Of a stretch of DNA of 8,436 nucleotides, positions 1-7,574 are shown in pieces (position 1 is the stretch's first letter; each line of letters begins with the position of its first letter). This stretch comes from Winogradskyella sp. Lineage in GTDB: Bacteria; Bacteroidota; Bacteroidia; Flavobacteriales; Flavobacteriaceae. The notes under the pieces were generated by a model that saw only the letters and a program-made list of their open reading frames with translations, made no database searches and was not told the origin of the DNA. The position numbers and the translations under genes were made by a program. The DNA lies in the NCBI GenBank assembly GCA_030149115.1, contig JASBSE010000106.1, forward strand, positions 1 through 8,436, written 5' to 3'.

Positions 1-100
1 CATCAATAGAGTCAATGTCATTGTTTATATCTTCTAAAGGATCACATCCTGTAAAGATAACGCCTACTAATAAGGCTAATACATAAACTATTCTTTTCAT
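1..100 (-). CDS. Lipoprotein, N-terminal part only (runs off the left edge)
   Basis: Only the first 33 codons are in the window. The protein starts MKRIVYVLALLVGVIFTGC: two basic residues, a hydrophobic stretch, and a lipobox (FTGC) with the lipidated cysteine at residue 19. It should therefore be exported, cleaved by signal peptidase II and anchored to a membrane. The mature start (CDPLEDINND) is acidic. The ATG lies 11 nt past the stop of the TonB-dependent receptor gene, so the two are almost certainly co-transcribed. By inference it is the receptor's partner at the outer membrane. The visible part does not show whether it belongs to the SusD family, and the receptor does not look like a classical SusC. 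No Shine-Dalgarno sequence is seen, which is normal for this phylum. The function is unknown. Confidence 0.8.
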   Translation of the reverse strand, partial: MKRIVYVLALLVGVIFTGCDPLEDINNDIDSID

Positions 101-111
101 ATTTCTATTTT

Positions 112-2685
112 TTAAAATTTAATTTTAGCTCCAACACTAAATGTTCTTCCGAAACCATAATAAACTAATGCTGATTGAGCATTAGAACCTGATCCGTCTA
201 AAGCATCTGCGATGTACTCAGTATTAAAAACATTATTCATTCTTGCGGTTAAAGACGCATCAAAAGGACCAAACTTGAAACCGTGAGTAATAGCTGCATC
301 AAAAATTCCATAATCAGGAACTTTCCATGGATCTGGCGCATTTTCTACACCTCTATCACTTGGGTCAAAATCAGCATATAAACGACTAAAATAGTTATAA
401 TCGATTGTTAATCTTGTGTCTGCAGCAAACTTATAGTTAAGACCTAATGCCAATGTTGTTTGTGCTGCGTCACCAACAGGTGTATCTTCAATAAATAAAT
501 CTACTGTATCTACAACTTCTTGTTCTTCATTCAATATTTGAACATCTGTAACGTCATCTTCCCATCTCCAGTCTCCAAGAGAAGCCATACCTGTGATATC
601 TAAGAAATCTGTTGCTTTATACACAAAATCAACTTCAATACCTTGATGGATTGCGTTTACACCTAAAATATTAGCGAAACCTGTTTCATCTGCGTTAAGC
701 TGAAAAGCCAAAGTCTCTGTTCTATCTCTCCATGCTGTTCTATACAAGTTAACATTTGCAGATAGTTTTTCACCTCTGAAGCCGTAACCTAACTCAAAAC
801 TAAGGATTTTTTGATTTTCCGCTCCATCATTTATTTCTTCATTGTTAAAGTTAGGGAAAACTGCATCAAATCCAGGAGCTTTTTCAAAGTATCCTAAGTT
901 AACAAATACGTTATGACTATCTGTGATTCGGTAGTTAGCACCACCTTTAGCACCAAAACCAAAAAAGTTATAACGATCTGTTTCTCTTAAAGGACTATCT
1001 GGTGTGTACTGAAAATAATCAACTCTTTTGTATGAAGTGTTTGACGCATTTAAAGAAATAAATGTATTGAAATTTTCATTTACGTCATACTCTAATTGAG
1101 CAAATGCACCTAACCAACCTACTAAGCCGTCATTATAATAAGCAATCTTATCACCAACTCTTGCTATTCCTGTTGGGTTATTAACATTATCTTCATTAAT
1201 AATAAATTGTCCACCTAACAAATCAGTAACTTCTCTAAAGTGAATCCCTTTATAGCTTCTAAAATCTAAACCTGCTAATAAAACTAAATCATCAGTTAAA
1301 TCTGATTTTAATGTTGATAATACACCATACCAATTATGGTCATTTCTTGACGCTCTTAAAGCTGCACTAGAACCGTTTGCTCCGTTTGCAATATTTTCTT
1401 GAACGATACGATCAAAGTCTAATGGACCGTATTCTCCTAAACGATAATCTGCACTAGTAAATTTAAACCTTCCATCTCCTTCAAAACCTGGGTTTTCACT
1501 ATCACTTCCTAGTGTACCACCGCCACCACCAGAACCAAATGACACATAGGCTGCAGTTGATAAACTAGTTTTATCGGAAATATCCCAATAATGGTTTAAT
1601 GATATTTGTGGTTTATGATAAAAGTTATCCTCTATAAAAGTTACTTGACCATTTTTATAACCCCAATCTGAATTATATTTTATACCTCTTTCACTCTCTC
1701 TATATGTCGCAATAGTGTGTCTATTTTGTCTTTGACCATGGCGTTGTTTTGCACCAAAAGCAGTAAAAGAAAGTTTATGTTGATCATTTATTTGTTTAGA
1801 TAAATTAACAAAGTAAGCAACCGCATTAAACTGTGTTCCATCAACATAACCTTCACCATCAGTCTTAGAAGCTGACACAGTAGCTGCAAATCCGTTATCC
1901 ATTAAACCTGTAGAATAAGTAACTCCGTACTTTTGATAGCCATCATTACCTAAAGTAGTGTAAACATTCCCGCCTTCTTCTACGTCTGTTGTTTTTGTTA
2001 AAATGTTTATTGTACCACCTACAGAAGGTACAGCAACTCTAGCAGCACCAAGACCTCTCTGCACCTGCATAGAACTTGTAACATCACCTAAACCAGCCCA
2101 GTTACTCCAGTAAACTCTACCATTTTCCATATCATTTACAGGAACACCATTTATCATTACAGCAACATTCTCTGAGTTAAACCCACGTAAATTAATACGT
2201 CCATCTCCGAAACCACCACCAGATTTTGTAGCGTATACACCAGGTGTTGACTTTAAAACTTCAGGAAACTCTTGGGTACCTAATTTTAATTCAATATCAG
2301 TTGCTCTAACAGTAGAAACCGCAACTGGTGTTTTTCTGTCTACTGCCACAGAAGCTACAATCATTATTTCATCTAGACCTACATCGCTAGACATTAAAGT
2401 AATTGTACCAAAGTCAGTATCACCATTAAAAGCAATAGTTTGAGATACATAACCTACATAAGATATTACAACCTCACCTGAATTAGAATCTGCAGTAATT
2501 GTAAAATTACCATCAAAATCTGTTGTAGCACCTTTTGAAGTTCCCTTTACTACAACATTAGCCCCAGGTAATGGTGAATTCATATCACTATCAATCACTT
2601 TACCTTTAATCGTGCTTTGAGCATACATAACTGTCGAGAACAAGGTCAAAACAGCAATACATAATAATTGATTAATTTTTTTCAT
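112..2685 (-). CDS. TonB-dependent outer-membrane receptor with N-terminal carboxypeptidase-regulatory-like domain
   Basis: This 857-residue outer-membrane protein should import a substrate using energy passed by TonB. Residues 1-23 are a signal peptide ending VMYAQ. Residues about 25-100 form a carboxypeptidase-regulatory-like beta-sandwich (GKVIDSD, PLPGANVVVKGTSKGATTDF, ISYVGY). A TonB-box-like stretch, LDEIMIVAS, lies at 104-112. Residues about 115-232 are the plug, with the motifs STPGV (146-150), INLRGF (164-169), INGVPVND (178-185) and GGTINILT (223-230). The rest is the beta-barrel, ending in the terminal phenylalanine typical of such barrels. A run of five glycines (386-390) probably lies in a surface loop. 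At this length, and with this plug, it looks more like a siderophore- or vitamin-type receptor than a SusC glycan receptor of about 1000 residues. The substrate is not known. It has its own promoter and is followed after 11 nt by a lipoprotein gene. Confidence 0.93.
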   Translation of the reverse strand: MKKINQLLCIAVLTLFSTVMYAQSTIKGKVIDSDMNSPLPGANVVVKGTSKGATTDFDGNFTITADSNSGEVVISYVGYVSQTIAFNGDTDFGTITLMSSDVGLDEIMIVASVAVDRKTPVAVSTVRATDIELKLGTQEFPEVLKSTPGVYATKSGGGFGDGRINLRGFNSENVAVMINGVPVNDMENGRVYWSNWAGLGDVTSSMQVQRGLGAARVAVPSVGGTINILTKTTDVEEGGNVYTTLGNDGYQKYGVTYSTGLMDNGFAATVSASKTDGEGYVDGTQFNAVAYFVNLSKQINDQHKLSFTAFGAKQRHGQRQNRHTIATYRESERGIKYNSDWGYKNGQVTFIEDNFYHKPQISLNHYWDISDKTSLSTAAYVSFGSGGGGGTLGSDSENPGFEGDGRFKFTSADYRLGEYGPLDFDRIVQENIANGANGSSAALRASRNDHNWYGVLSTLKSDLTDDLVLLAGLDFRSYKGIHFREVTDLLGGQFIINEDNVNNPTGIARVGDKIAYYNDGLVGWLGAFAQLEYDVNENFNTFISLNASNTSYKRVDYFQYTPDSPLRETDRYNFFGFGAKGGANYRITDSHNVFVNLGYFEKAPGFDAVFPNFNNEEINDGAENQKILSFELGYGFRGEKLSANVNLYRTAWRDRTETLAFQLNADETGFANILGVNAIHQGIEVDFVYKATDFLDITGMASLGDWRWEDDVTDVQILNEEQEVVDTVDLFIEDTPVGDAAQTTLALGLNYKFAADTRLTIDYNYFSRLYADFDPSDRGVENAPDPWKVPDYGIFDAAITHGFKFGPFDASLTARMNNVFNTEYIADALDGSGSNAQSALVYYGFGRTFSVGAKIKF

Positions 2686-2719
2686 TATGAAATTTAAGTT
2701 AATTGGTTTTTCATCAGCG

Positions 2720-2727
2720 CAAAATTA
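2720..2727 (-). promoter_or_regulatory. Promoter -7 element of the receptor-lipoprotein unit
   Basis: Read on the minus strand, these bases are TAATTTTG, an exact match to the Bacteroidetes -7 consensus TAnnTTTG. They lie 34 nt upstream of the receptor ATG, which predicts a short leader of about 25-30 nt. No good TTTG element is seen at the usual -33 spacing. That region is instead occupied by an inverted repeat (2744-2762), which could mean the promoter depends on an activator or is blocked by a repressor. The element also overlaps a tandem heptamer (2724-2737). Confidence 0.6.
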
Positions 2728-2737
2728 CGCATTACGC
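2724..2737. repeat. Tandem 7-bp direct repeat overlapping the -7 element
   Basis: The plus strand reads ATTACGC twice in immediate succession (2724-2730 and 2731-2737). The first copy overlaps half of the -7 element of the receptor promoter. It could be a binding site or chance; a single pair of heptamers cannot decide. Confidence 0.4.
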
Positions 2738-2743
2738 TAACTG

Positions 2744-2762
2744 TAACATTAACTAAATGTTA
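2744..2762. promoter_or_regulatory. Inverted repeat over the -33 region, candidate operator
   Basis: A perfect 7-bp inverted repeat, TAACATT and AATGTTA, is separated by 5 nt (AACTA). Its centre lies about 30 bp upstream of the -7 element, so a bound protein would cover the -33 region of the receptor promoter. Together with the preceding two bases it contains TGTAAC-N9-ATGTTA (2742-2762), which recurs with identical spacing at the other promoter in this window (7577-7597). The sequence is AT-rich, so chance is not excluded. A role as operator is inference. Confidence 0.45.
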
Positions 2763-2801
2763 ACAATTAGTCGACGTGAAGTTAATTATATAATCCCCAA
2801 T

Positions 2802-2817
2802 ATTATGAGCACATAAT
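2802..2817. repeat. Small inverted repeat in the pgi-receptor gap
   Basis: ATTATG and CATAAT form a 6-bp stem with a 4-nt loop, 30 nt past the pgi stop codon. No U-run follows on the minus strand, so it is not a typical intrinsic terminator. It may weakly stabilise the pgi transcript end or may mean nothing. The rest of the 161-base gap (2686-2846) holds the receptor promoter and its repeats. I see no gene in it. Confidence 0.3.
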
Positions 2818-2828
2818 TAAAACTTATT

Positions 2829-2848
2829 AAAAAAAATTAACAAATTTT
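2829..2848 (-). terminator. Possible weak terminator after pgi
   Basis: On the minus strand an AAAATT/AATTTT stem with a TGTT loop runs directly into a run of eight T residues (2829-2836). The stem has no G-C pair and overlaps the pgi stop codon, so it would be weak. It is listed because it sits exactly where the operon should end. Read-through into the receptor unit is possible. Confidence 0.25.
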
Positions 2849-4493
2849 AACAATTCTTCTTATAAAAACCAACTAATCCTTGAGTAGATGCGTCGTGAGA
2901 GCTCAAACTGTCATTATTTTTTAGCTCCTTTAGTATTGTCTTGGCTAATTGTTTACCTAACTCAACACCAAATTGGTCATAACTATAGATATTCCAAACA
3001 ATTCCTTGTACAAAGATTTTATGCTCATACATTGCTATAAGCTCACCTAGGCTTTCTGGAGTTAATTTTTGTATTAGTAGTGAAGTTGTTGGCTTGTTAC
3101 CTTCAAATATTTTAAACGGAAGTAGTTTTTGTTTTTCTTCTTTGGATAGTGTTGTCTCTTCTAGCTCTGCCAATACTTCTACTTCTGTTTTACCGTTCAT
3201 TAACGCCTCTGTTTGAGCAAAGTAGTTAGACATTAATTTATCATGGTGATCTTTATTGCCATGAAGTGATTTTATAAAGCCAATAAAATCAGCAGGTATT
3301 AATTTGGTTCCCTGATGTATTAACTGAAAGAACGCATGTTGTGAGTTGGTTCCTGGTTCTCCCCAAATGATAGTTCCTGTTTGATAATTTACCTTATCCC
3401 CTGCTCTATCTACATACTTTCCGTTACTTTCCATAATGCCTTGTTGCAAATACGTTGCAAACTGATTTAGGTATTGTGTATATGGTATAATTGCTTCACT
3501 TTCGGCATTAAAAAAGTTATTATACCACACTGTTAGTAAGGCAGAAATTACAGGAATGTTTTTTTCAAAATTGGTTGTTTTAAAATGCTCGTCCATTTTA
3601 TTAGCACCACACAATAAACTTTCAAAATTATCATATCCCAATGCTAAACTGATGGATAGACCGACAGCACTCCATAATGAAAAACGACCGCCAACCCAGT
3701 CTTTCATCGGGAAGATATTATTTTCATTAATTCCGAATGCTTTTACACTTTCAACATTAGTAGAAACAGCAACAAAATGCTTAGCAATTGCTTCCTTTGG
3801 CAGAGATTCTAAAAACCAAGTTCTAATAGAATTGGCATTAGATAATGTTTCTTGAGTTGTAAATGTTTTAGAAACGATAACAAATAGTGTTGTTTCTGGA
3901 TTTAAGCCCTTAATAACCTCTTTATAATGATCACCATCTACATTACTTACAAAATGTGTATTTAAATGATTCTTATAATATTGAAGAGAGTCTACAACCA
4001 TAGCAGGTCCAAGATCCGAACCACCAATTCCAATGTTTACAATATCTGTAATTGATTTTCCTGTATGCCCTTTGTGGCTGCCATCTACCACGATATTAGT
4101 GAAATCCTTTATTTTTTGTTTTACATCATAAACACCAGGCATTACATTATCACCATCTACATAAATTTTAGCATCTTCTTTTGCTCTTAAAGCTGTATGT
4201 AATACTGCCCTTCCTTCAGTTTCATTAATGATATCCCCTTCAAAATATTTAGAAATAGCATCTTTTAGATCTAGTTCATTAGCAAGTTCAACTAAAATAG
4301 ATAGTGTTTCTTTAGTAATTCTATTTTTTGAAAAATCTACATAAAAATCTTCCCATTCAATTGTTAGTTCTTCAGCTCTTTTTGGGTTAGAACTAAATAG
4401 TTCCTTCAGATGTTTAGCTTCGATAGCTTCAAAATGGGCTTGTAATTTTTTCCAAGAATTTGTTGTCGTAGGGTTTGTAGATTTAAGTGCCAT
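2847..4493 (-). CDS. pgi: Glucose-6-phosphate isomerase
   Basis: This cytoplasmic enzyme interconverts glucose 6-phosphate and fructose 6-phosphate in glycolysis and gluconeogenesis. It has 548 residues, the normal size for the long bacterial/eukaryotic form. Both family signatures are intact: DWVGGRFSLWSAVG (265-278) and GIVWNIYSYDQFGVELGK (497-514). By comparison with the rabbit enzyme, the catalytic residues are Glu355 (in MESNGK), His386 (in NSQHAF) and Lys514. The sugar-phosphate binding segments IGIGGSDLGP (154-163) and SKTFTTQET (208-216) are also present. The start is firm: the ATG overlaps the stop of the upstream peptidase gene by one base (TAATG), so translation is probably coupled. 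It is the last gene of the four-gene operon. Nothing in the sequence suggests damage. Confidence 0.98.
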   Translation of the reverse strand: MALKSTNPTTTNSWKKLQAHFEAIEAKHLKELFSSNPKRAEELTIEWEDFYVDFSKNRITKETLSILVELANELDLKDAISKYFEGDIINETEGRAVLHTALRAKEDAKIYVDGDNVMPGVYDVKQKIKDFTNIVVDGSHKGHTGKSITDIVNIGIGGSDLGPAMVVDSLQYYKNHLNTHFVSNVDGDHYKEVIKGLNPETTLFVIVSKTFTTQETLSNANSIRTWFLESLPKEAIAKHFVAVSTNVESVKAFGINENNIFPMKDWVGGRFSLWSAVGLSISLALGYDNFESLLCGANKMDEHFKTTNFEKNIPVISALLTVWYNNFFNAESEAIIPYTQYLNQFATYLQQGIMESNGKYVDRAGDKVNYQTGTIIWGEPGTNSQHAFFQLIHQGTKLIPADFIGFIKSLHGNKDHHDKLMSNYFAQTEALMNGKTEVEVLAELEETTLSKEEKQKLLPFKIFEGNKPTTSLLIQKLTPESLGELIAMYEHKIFVQGIVWNIYSYDQFGVELGKQLAKTILKELKNNDSLSSHDASTQGLVGFYKKNC

Positions 4494-5809
4494 TATTGTA
4501 TATCTGTTGTTTTGTCTTCTGTTATTGTATTTTCGCCTTTTTTACTCTCAGTTTCTAAAAAGAAAATGTTATCAAGCCTTTGTTTAACAGGCTTGATGTA
4601 ATCTAAGTATTTGGTCTTTAAACTATCTGAAATAGGTTCTGCTTCTGGTAGTTTTTGTTTAAAAGGATCTACTTGCTTTCCGTTTTTCCAAAAACGATAG
4701 CAAACGTGAGGACCACCAGTATTCCCAGTCATACCAACCCAGCCAATTACATCTCCCTGCTTAACATATTGCCCTTTTTTTACATTTTGAGCTTTCATAT
4801 GTAAGTATTGCGTAGAGTAAGTTGCATTATGCCTAATCTTCACATATTTACCATTTCCACCTCGTCTTGTAGATTCTATTACCGTACCATTTGCTGTAGC
4901 CATAATTGGTGTACCCACAGGAGCAGCAAAGTCAGTTCCTTTATGTGGTCTTACTTTGTACCCATAATAAGCAATTCGTCTATTAAGATTATATCGAGAT
5001 GATAATCTACCAAACTTTACTGGCATTTTTAAAAACGCTCGTCTTAAGTTTTTTGCATCTTCATTAAAATAATCCACTATGTTTTTAATAGAGTCTGTTT
5101 TAAACTGAAATGCATATAATGAATCGCCATTATGTTCAAAATAAGCCGCTTTTACATTATGAACACCTGCGTAAATAGTATCGTTTATGTATTTGTCGGT
5201 ATAAATCACCTTAAACCTATCTCCTGGCTGTAAACGTCTAAAATCTATTGTCCAGGCATAAATGTCATCTGCCATTTTATAAGCCAAGACTTGACTTAAA
5301 CCCTTATTCTCTAAAGTCTCAGAAATATTATTCTCTATAACACCAGTAGCTGTTTTCTCTATGTAAGTTATAGGTTTTGTACGTGTGTATGCCTGAATAG
5401 AATCTTTAAAATCTATAACCACATAGTCTTCTAGGTTTTGCTGATAAATAAACGTGGTAGGTCTTTGAATACTGTCATTAACCTTAGCTTTATCATATAA
5501 TAAGGCATAAGGCTTTCCTACCTGAAGTTTTCTTGCAATATCAAAGGTGTCTTTAGCTTTTTCTGCTATTTGGAAAATCTCAGGGTAGCCTATATTATTT
5601 CGTTCTAATATAATACCAAAAGTATCGCCTTTTCTTACGGTATCCCTTTTAAATTCAAACTTTTTTAAATCAAATCCGAATTCTAATATTTTCTCTTCCT
5701 GTTTCTTCTCTGCAATTTCCTTTTTATAGTTTTCTGCTGAATTATCCTCTTTACATGCAATGAAAAACACCGTAAAAACGGCAAGTACTATTAATCCTTT
5801 TAAACGCAT
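4493..5809 (-). CDS. M23-family peptidoglycan endopeptidase, lipoprotein
   Basis: This 438-residue protein probably cuts peptide cross-links in peptidoglycan from the periplasm. Residues 1-19 are a lipoprotein signal with lipobox FIAC and the lipidated Cys19. A charged linker follows. Residues about 50-110 contain a LysM/OapA-like segment (DTVRKGDTFGIILERNNIG). A middle domain spans about 150-260, and the M23 (lysostaphin-like) domain about 285-385. The order resembles E. coli MepM. Zinc ligands His289 and Asp293 are in HKGTD, and His337 is in QYLHM. The final motif reads GPHVCYRF: His368 matches the first histidine of the usual HxH, but residue 370 is Cys instead of the second, zinc-binding histidine. 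The enzyme may still bind zinc through Cys, or it may be altered or non-catalytic. The gene starts 10 nt after the tryptophan dioxygenase stop and overlaps pgi by 1 nt. Confidence 0.92.
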   Translation of the reverse strand: MRLKGLIVLAVFTVFFIACKEDNSAENYKKEIAEKKQEEKILEFGFDLKKFEFKRDTVRKGDTFGIILERNNIGYPEIFQIAEKAKDTFDIARKLQVGKPYALLYDKAKVNDSIQRPTTFIYQQNLEDYVVIDFKDSIQAYTRTKPITYIEKTATGVIENNISETLENKGLSQVLAYKMADDIYAWTIDFRRLQPGDRFKVIYTDKYINDTIYAGVHNVKAAYFEHNGDSLYAFQFKTDSIKNIVDYFNEDAKNLRRAFLKMPVKFGRLSSRYNLNRRIAYYGYKVRPHKGTDFAAPVGTPIMATANGTVIESTRRGGNGKYVKIRHNATYSTQYLHMKAQNVKKGQYVKQGDVIGWVGMTGNTGGPHVCYRFWKNGKQVDPFKQKLPEAEPISDSLKTKYLDYIKPVKQRLDNIFFLETESKKGENTITEDKTTDIQ

Positions 5810-5819
5810 TAATTGCTAA

Positions 5820-6752
5820 TTATATATTATTTCCCCAGTTTTCTAATTCTTCTTCTGACCACAAGTCTGGAAAGAAAATACGTCTTTGATATCTTGGATG
5901 CATGTATTTTTTCCAGTCACTTCCTCCTGTTGCCTCACCATCTCCCATACCACTCTCAATGTAATGTCTTGCAGCATTATAATGCGCCATTACCCAAGTT
6001 ACATTTACTGTATAATCAAAATGACGCATCGCTTTTACAAGGTCTTTATCTTTTTGATCTTCTTCTGGCAACTCTTTAAAACGCGTCCATAGATTTTTGG
6101 TATTATACTTTTCCATAAATCTTAAAAACTCTTCTTTATAACGCTTTTCAAAATTAACTAAAAGTGTAGATTTTTTACCAGTACTATGATCTTTTCCTGC
6201 CGCTTGCCAATACAAATGCTCAAAAGCATGTGTGTACGGTGTATTCCTATCAATATTAGCTCTAAATCTATAGTCTATTAAATTTATTAATTCAGTAGAA
6301 GCAAACTCTATAAGACGATACTGTGCACTTTGAAAACCACTAGCTGGTGTTAGCGTATATCTAAACTTCATGTATTGCTCTACCTCCATACCCTCTCTCA
6401 TTATATTGAAGGATGTGGTAAGCATATCAAAATAACGACTTATACGCATTATTTTACTTTCAAAGAAAACAACATCGAGATCTTCTTTCTCTGCTACTTG
6501 AGAAATTTCCCAAAGTATCATTTTAAAAATAAGTTCATTGATTTGATGATAGGCTATAAACACCATCTCATCCGGAAGCGTAGTACGCTGTATCTGAAGG
6601 TTTAATAACGCATCTGTTTGTATATAATCCCAATATGTAATCGGCTTGCTGTATAGCAAGCCGTATAAATGGTCATCTGTATCTTGGTCTATTTTAACAT
6701 ACTTCTCTTGAAGCTGTTTTAAAATCTCATCGAAATTCGGTTGGTCTGGCAT
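5820..6752 (-). CDS. Tryptophan 2,3-dioxygenase
   Basis: This cytoplasmic haem enzyme opens the indole ring of L-tryptophan with O2 to give N-formylkynurenine, the first step of the kynurenine pathway. It has 310 residues, close to the bacterial family length. Aligned by eye with the Xanthomonas enzyme, these residues match: Phe65 and distal His69 (in MVFIAYHQ), Tyr127 and Arg131 (in YMKFR, binding the substrate carboxylate), the segment SGFQSAQYRLIEF (138-150), proximal haem ligand His257 (in MAHYN), and Thr275 (in ATGGS). The loop between the haem histidine and TGGS is about four residues longer than in Xanthomonas, and TGGSDW replaces TGGSSG, so this is a diverged branch. The ATG is 3 nt after the DUF3108 stop and the peptidase gene follows after 10 nt, so it is inside the operon. 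The hppD gene lies upstream of the operon. The catalytic class is secure; substrate specificity is inferred. Confidence 0.92.
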   Translation of the reverse strand: MPDQPNFDEILKQLQEKYVKIDQDTDDHLYGLLYSKPITYWDYIQTDALLNLQIQRTTLPDEMVFIAYHQINELIFKMILWEISQVAEKEDLDVVFFESKIMRISRYFDMLTTSFNIMREGMEVEQYMKFRYTLTPASGFQSAQYRLIEFASTELINLIDYRFRANIDRNTPYTHAFEHLYWQAAGKDHSTGKKSTLLVNFEKRYKEEFLRFMEKYNTKNLWTRFKELPEEDQKDKDLVKAMRHFDYTVNVTWVMAHYNAARHYIESGMGDGEATGGSDWKKYMHPRYQRRIFFPDLWSEEELENWGNNI

Positions 6753-6755
6753 AAA

Positions 6756-7550
6756 TTAATTATCAAATACTATCGGAAAGGAGTGTTTTAATCCTTTAAA
6801 TTGCACTAAGTCAGCACGCAGTGAACCAACTGCTAAATCTGCTTTTATTTTTAGTGGAATTTTATTTTTATCGGCACTTACCCACAAAGTTAAACTTTCT
6901 TCTTCTTTAAACACACGTCCAGCCATTACATAAGGCCTAAACTTTAAAGACTTTACCTTTACATCAGAATCATTAATATCTACTTTTATGGTTTCTTTAC
7001 CTAAATATTTAAGCTTAAAACCATAGTTCTCTTCATCAAAAAACATATTGGTTTTTATTTCGTCCCCAATTTTTAAATCATCAACATTTATACTATTTCT
7101 TAAATAGTAGTACATAGACACCATATCTTGTACGTCTTTTTCTGTTGATACGGTTTTTATCTTTTTGTGTTTTTTGTTGTTAACAACAGCTTTTTGTTCT
7201 TGATGGTTAAACTCTATCTCTATGTCTTTAGTATGCCCTCCTTCATCTATCTTTCTTATAAACTTGTACGGAACACCTGTTTCTTTATCAAAATAACTCT
7301 CGTAACGATCTCTAACCTTAAAGAATAAATTAACCGCTCCTGTTGTTTTTCCTTTTCCAATAACGTGATAAACGGTTTTACCATTAAGTTTTTTTTCATC
7401 AACTTTTAAGGTAGCTTCACCAGCCTTAAACCAACCACTATAACTCATTTTAAACTTAAACCATTCACCTGATTGAAATGCAGGGTCTTGCTCTGGACTT
7501 GGTGCTTTAAGACTAACTAAGAAAACTAATATTGTAAGTATATATTTCAT
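6756..7550 (-). CDS. DUF3108 exported protein of unknown function
   Basis: This 264-residue protein has an N-terminal signal sequence (MKYILTILVFLVSLKA), so it should be periplasmic or attached to the envelope. There is no lipobox cysteine. The mature part is rich in Lys, Glu and alternating hydrophobic residues, consistent with a beta-rich fold. Features I associate with DUF3108 are the opening GEWFKFKMSYSGWFKAGEAT (28-47), a VRDRYESYFD segment (79-88), and QDMVSMYYYLRN (141-152). No catalytic motif can be seen and the biochemical role is unknown. It is the first gene of the operon, about 65-70 nt downstream of a predicted start of transcription. It is followed after 3 nt by the tryptophan dioxygenase gene. 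Linkage to an envelope peptidase suggests, but does not show, a cell-envelope job. Confidence 0.85.
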   Translation of the reverse strand: MKYILTILVFLVSLKAPSPEQDPAFQSGEWFKFKMSYSGWFKAGEATLKVDEKKLNGKTVYHVIGKGKTTGAVNLFFKVRDRYESYFDKETGVPYKFIRKIDEGGHTKDIEIEFNHQEQKAVVNNKKHKKIKTVSTEKDVQDMVSMYYYLRNSINVDDLKIGDEIKTNMFFDEENYGFKLKYLGKETIKVDINDSDVKVKSLKFRPYVMAGRVFKEEESLTLWVSADKNKIPLKIKADLAVGSLRADLVQFKGLKHSFPIVFDN

Positions 7551-7574
7551 AATTTTCGATTTGTAAATTTAATT

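Noticed and set aside
1503..1535. Glycine-rich run inside the receptor as a possible slippage tract or phase-variation site
   Set aside because: The glycine codons are mixed and the frame is intact on both sides, so it is better read as a flexible surface loop.
3556..3855. Plus-strand open frame of 99 codons
   Set aside because: It lies wholly antisense inside pgi, across a conserved family signature, and is explained by the codon pattern of that gene.
4808..5002. Plus-strand open frame of 64 codons
   Set aside because: It is antisense to the M23 catalytic domain and has no start context or recognisable content.
5813..6092. Two overlapping plus-strand open frames (88 and 68 codons)
   Set aside because: Both are antisense to the 3' end of the tryptophan dioxygenase gene. 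Two different frames being open at once points to low stop density rather than coding. The hydrophobic composition comes from reading AT-rich codons backwards.
6375..6605. Plus-strand open frame of 76 codons
   Set aside because: It is antisense to the substrate- and haem-binding region of the tryptophan dioxygenase gene; no independent support.
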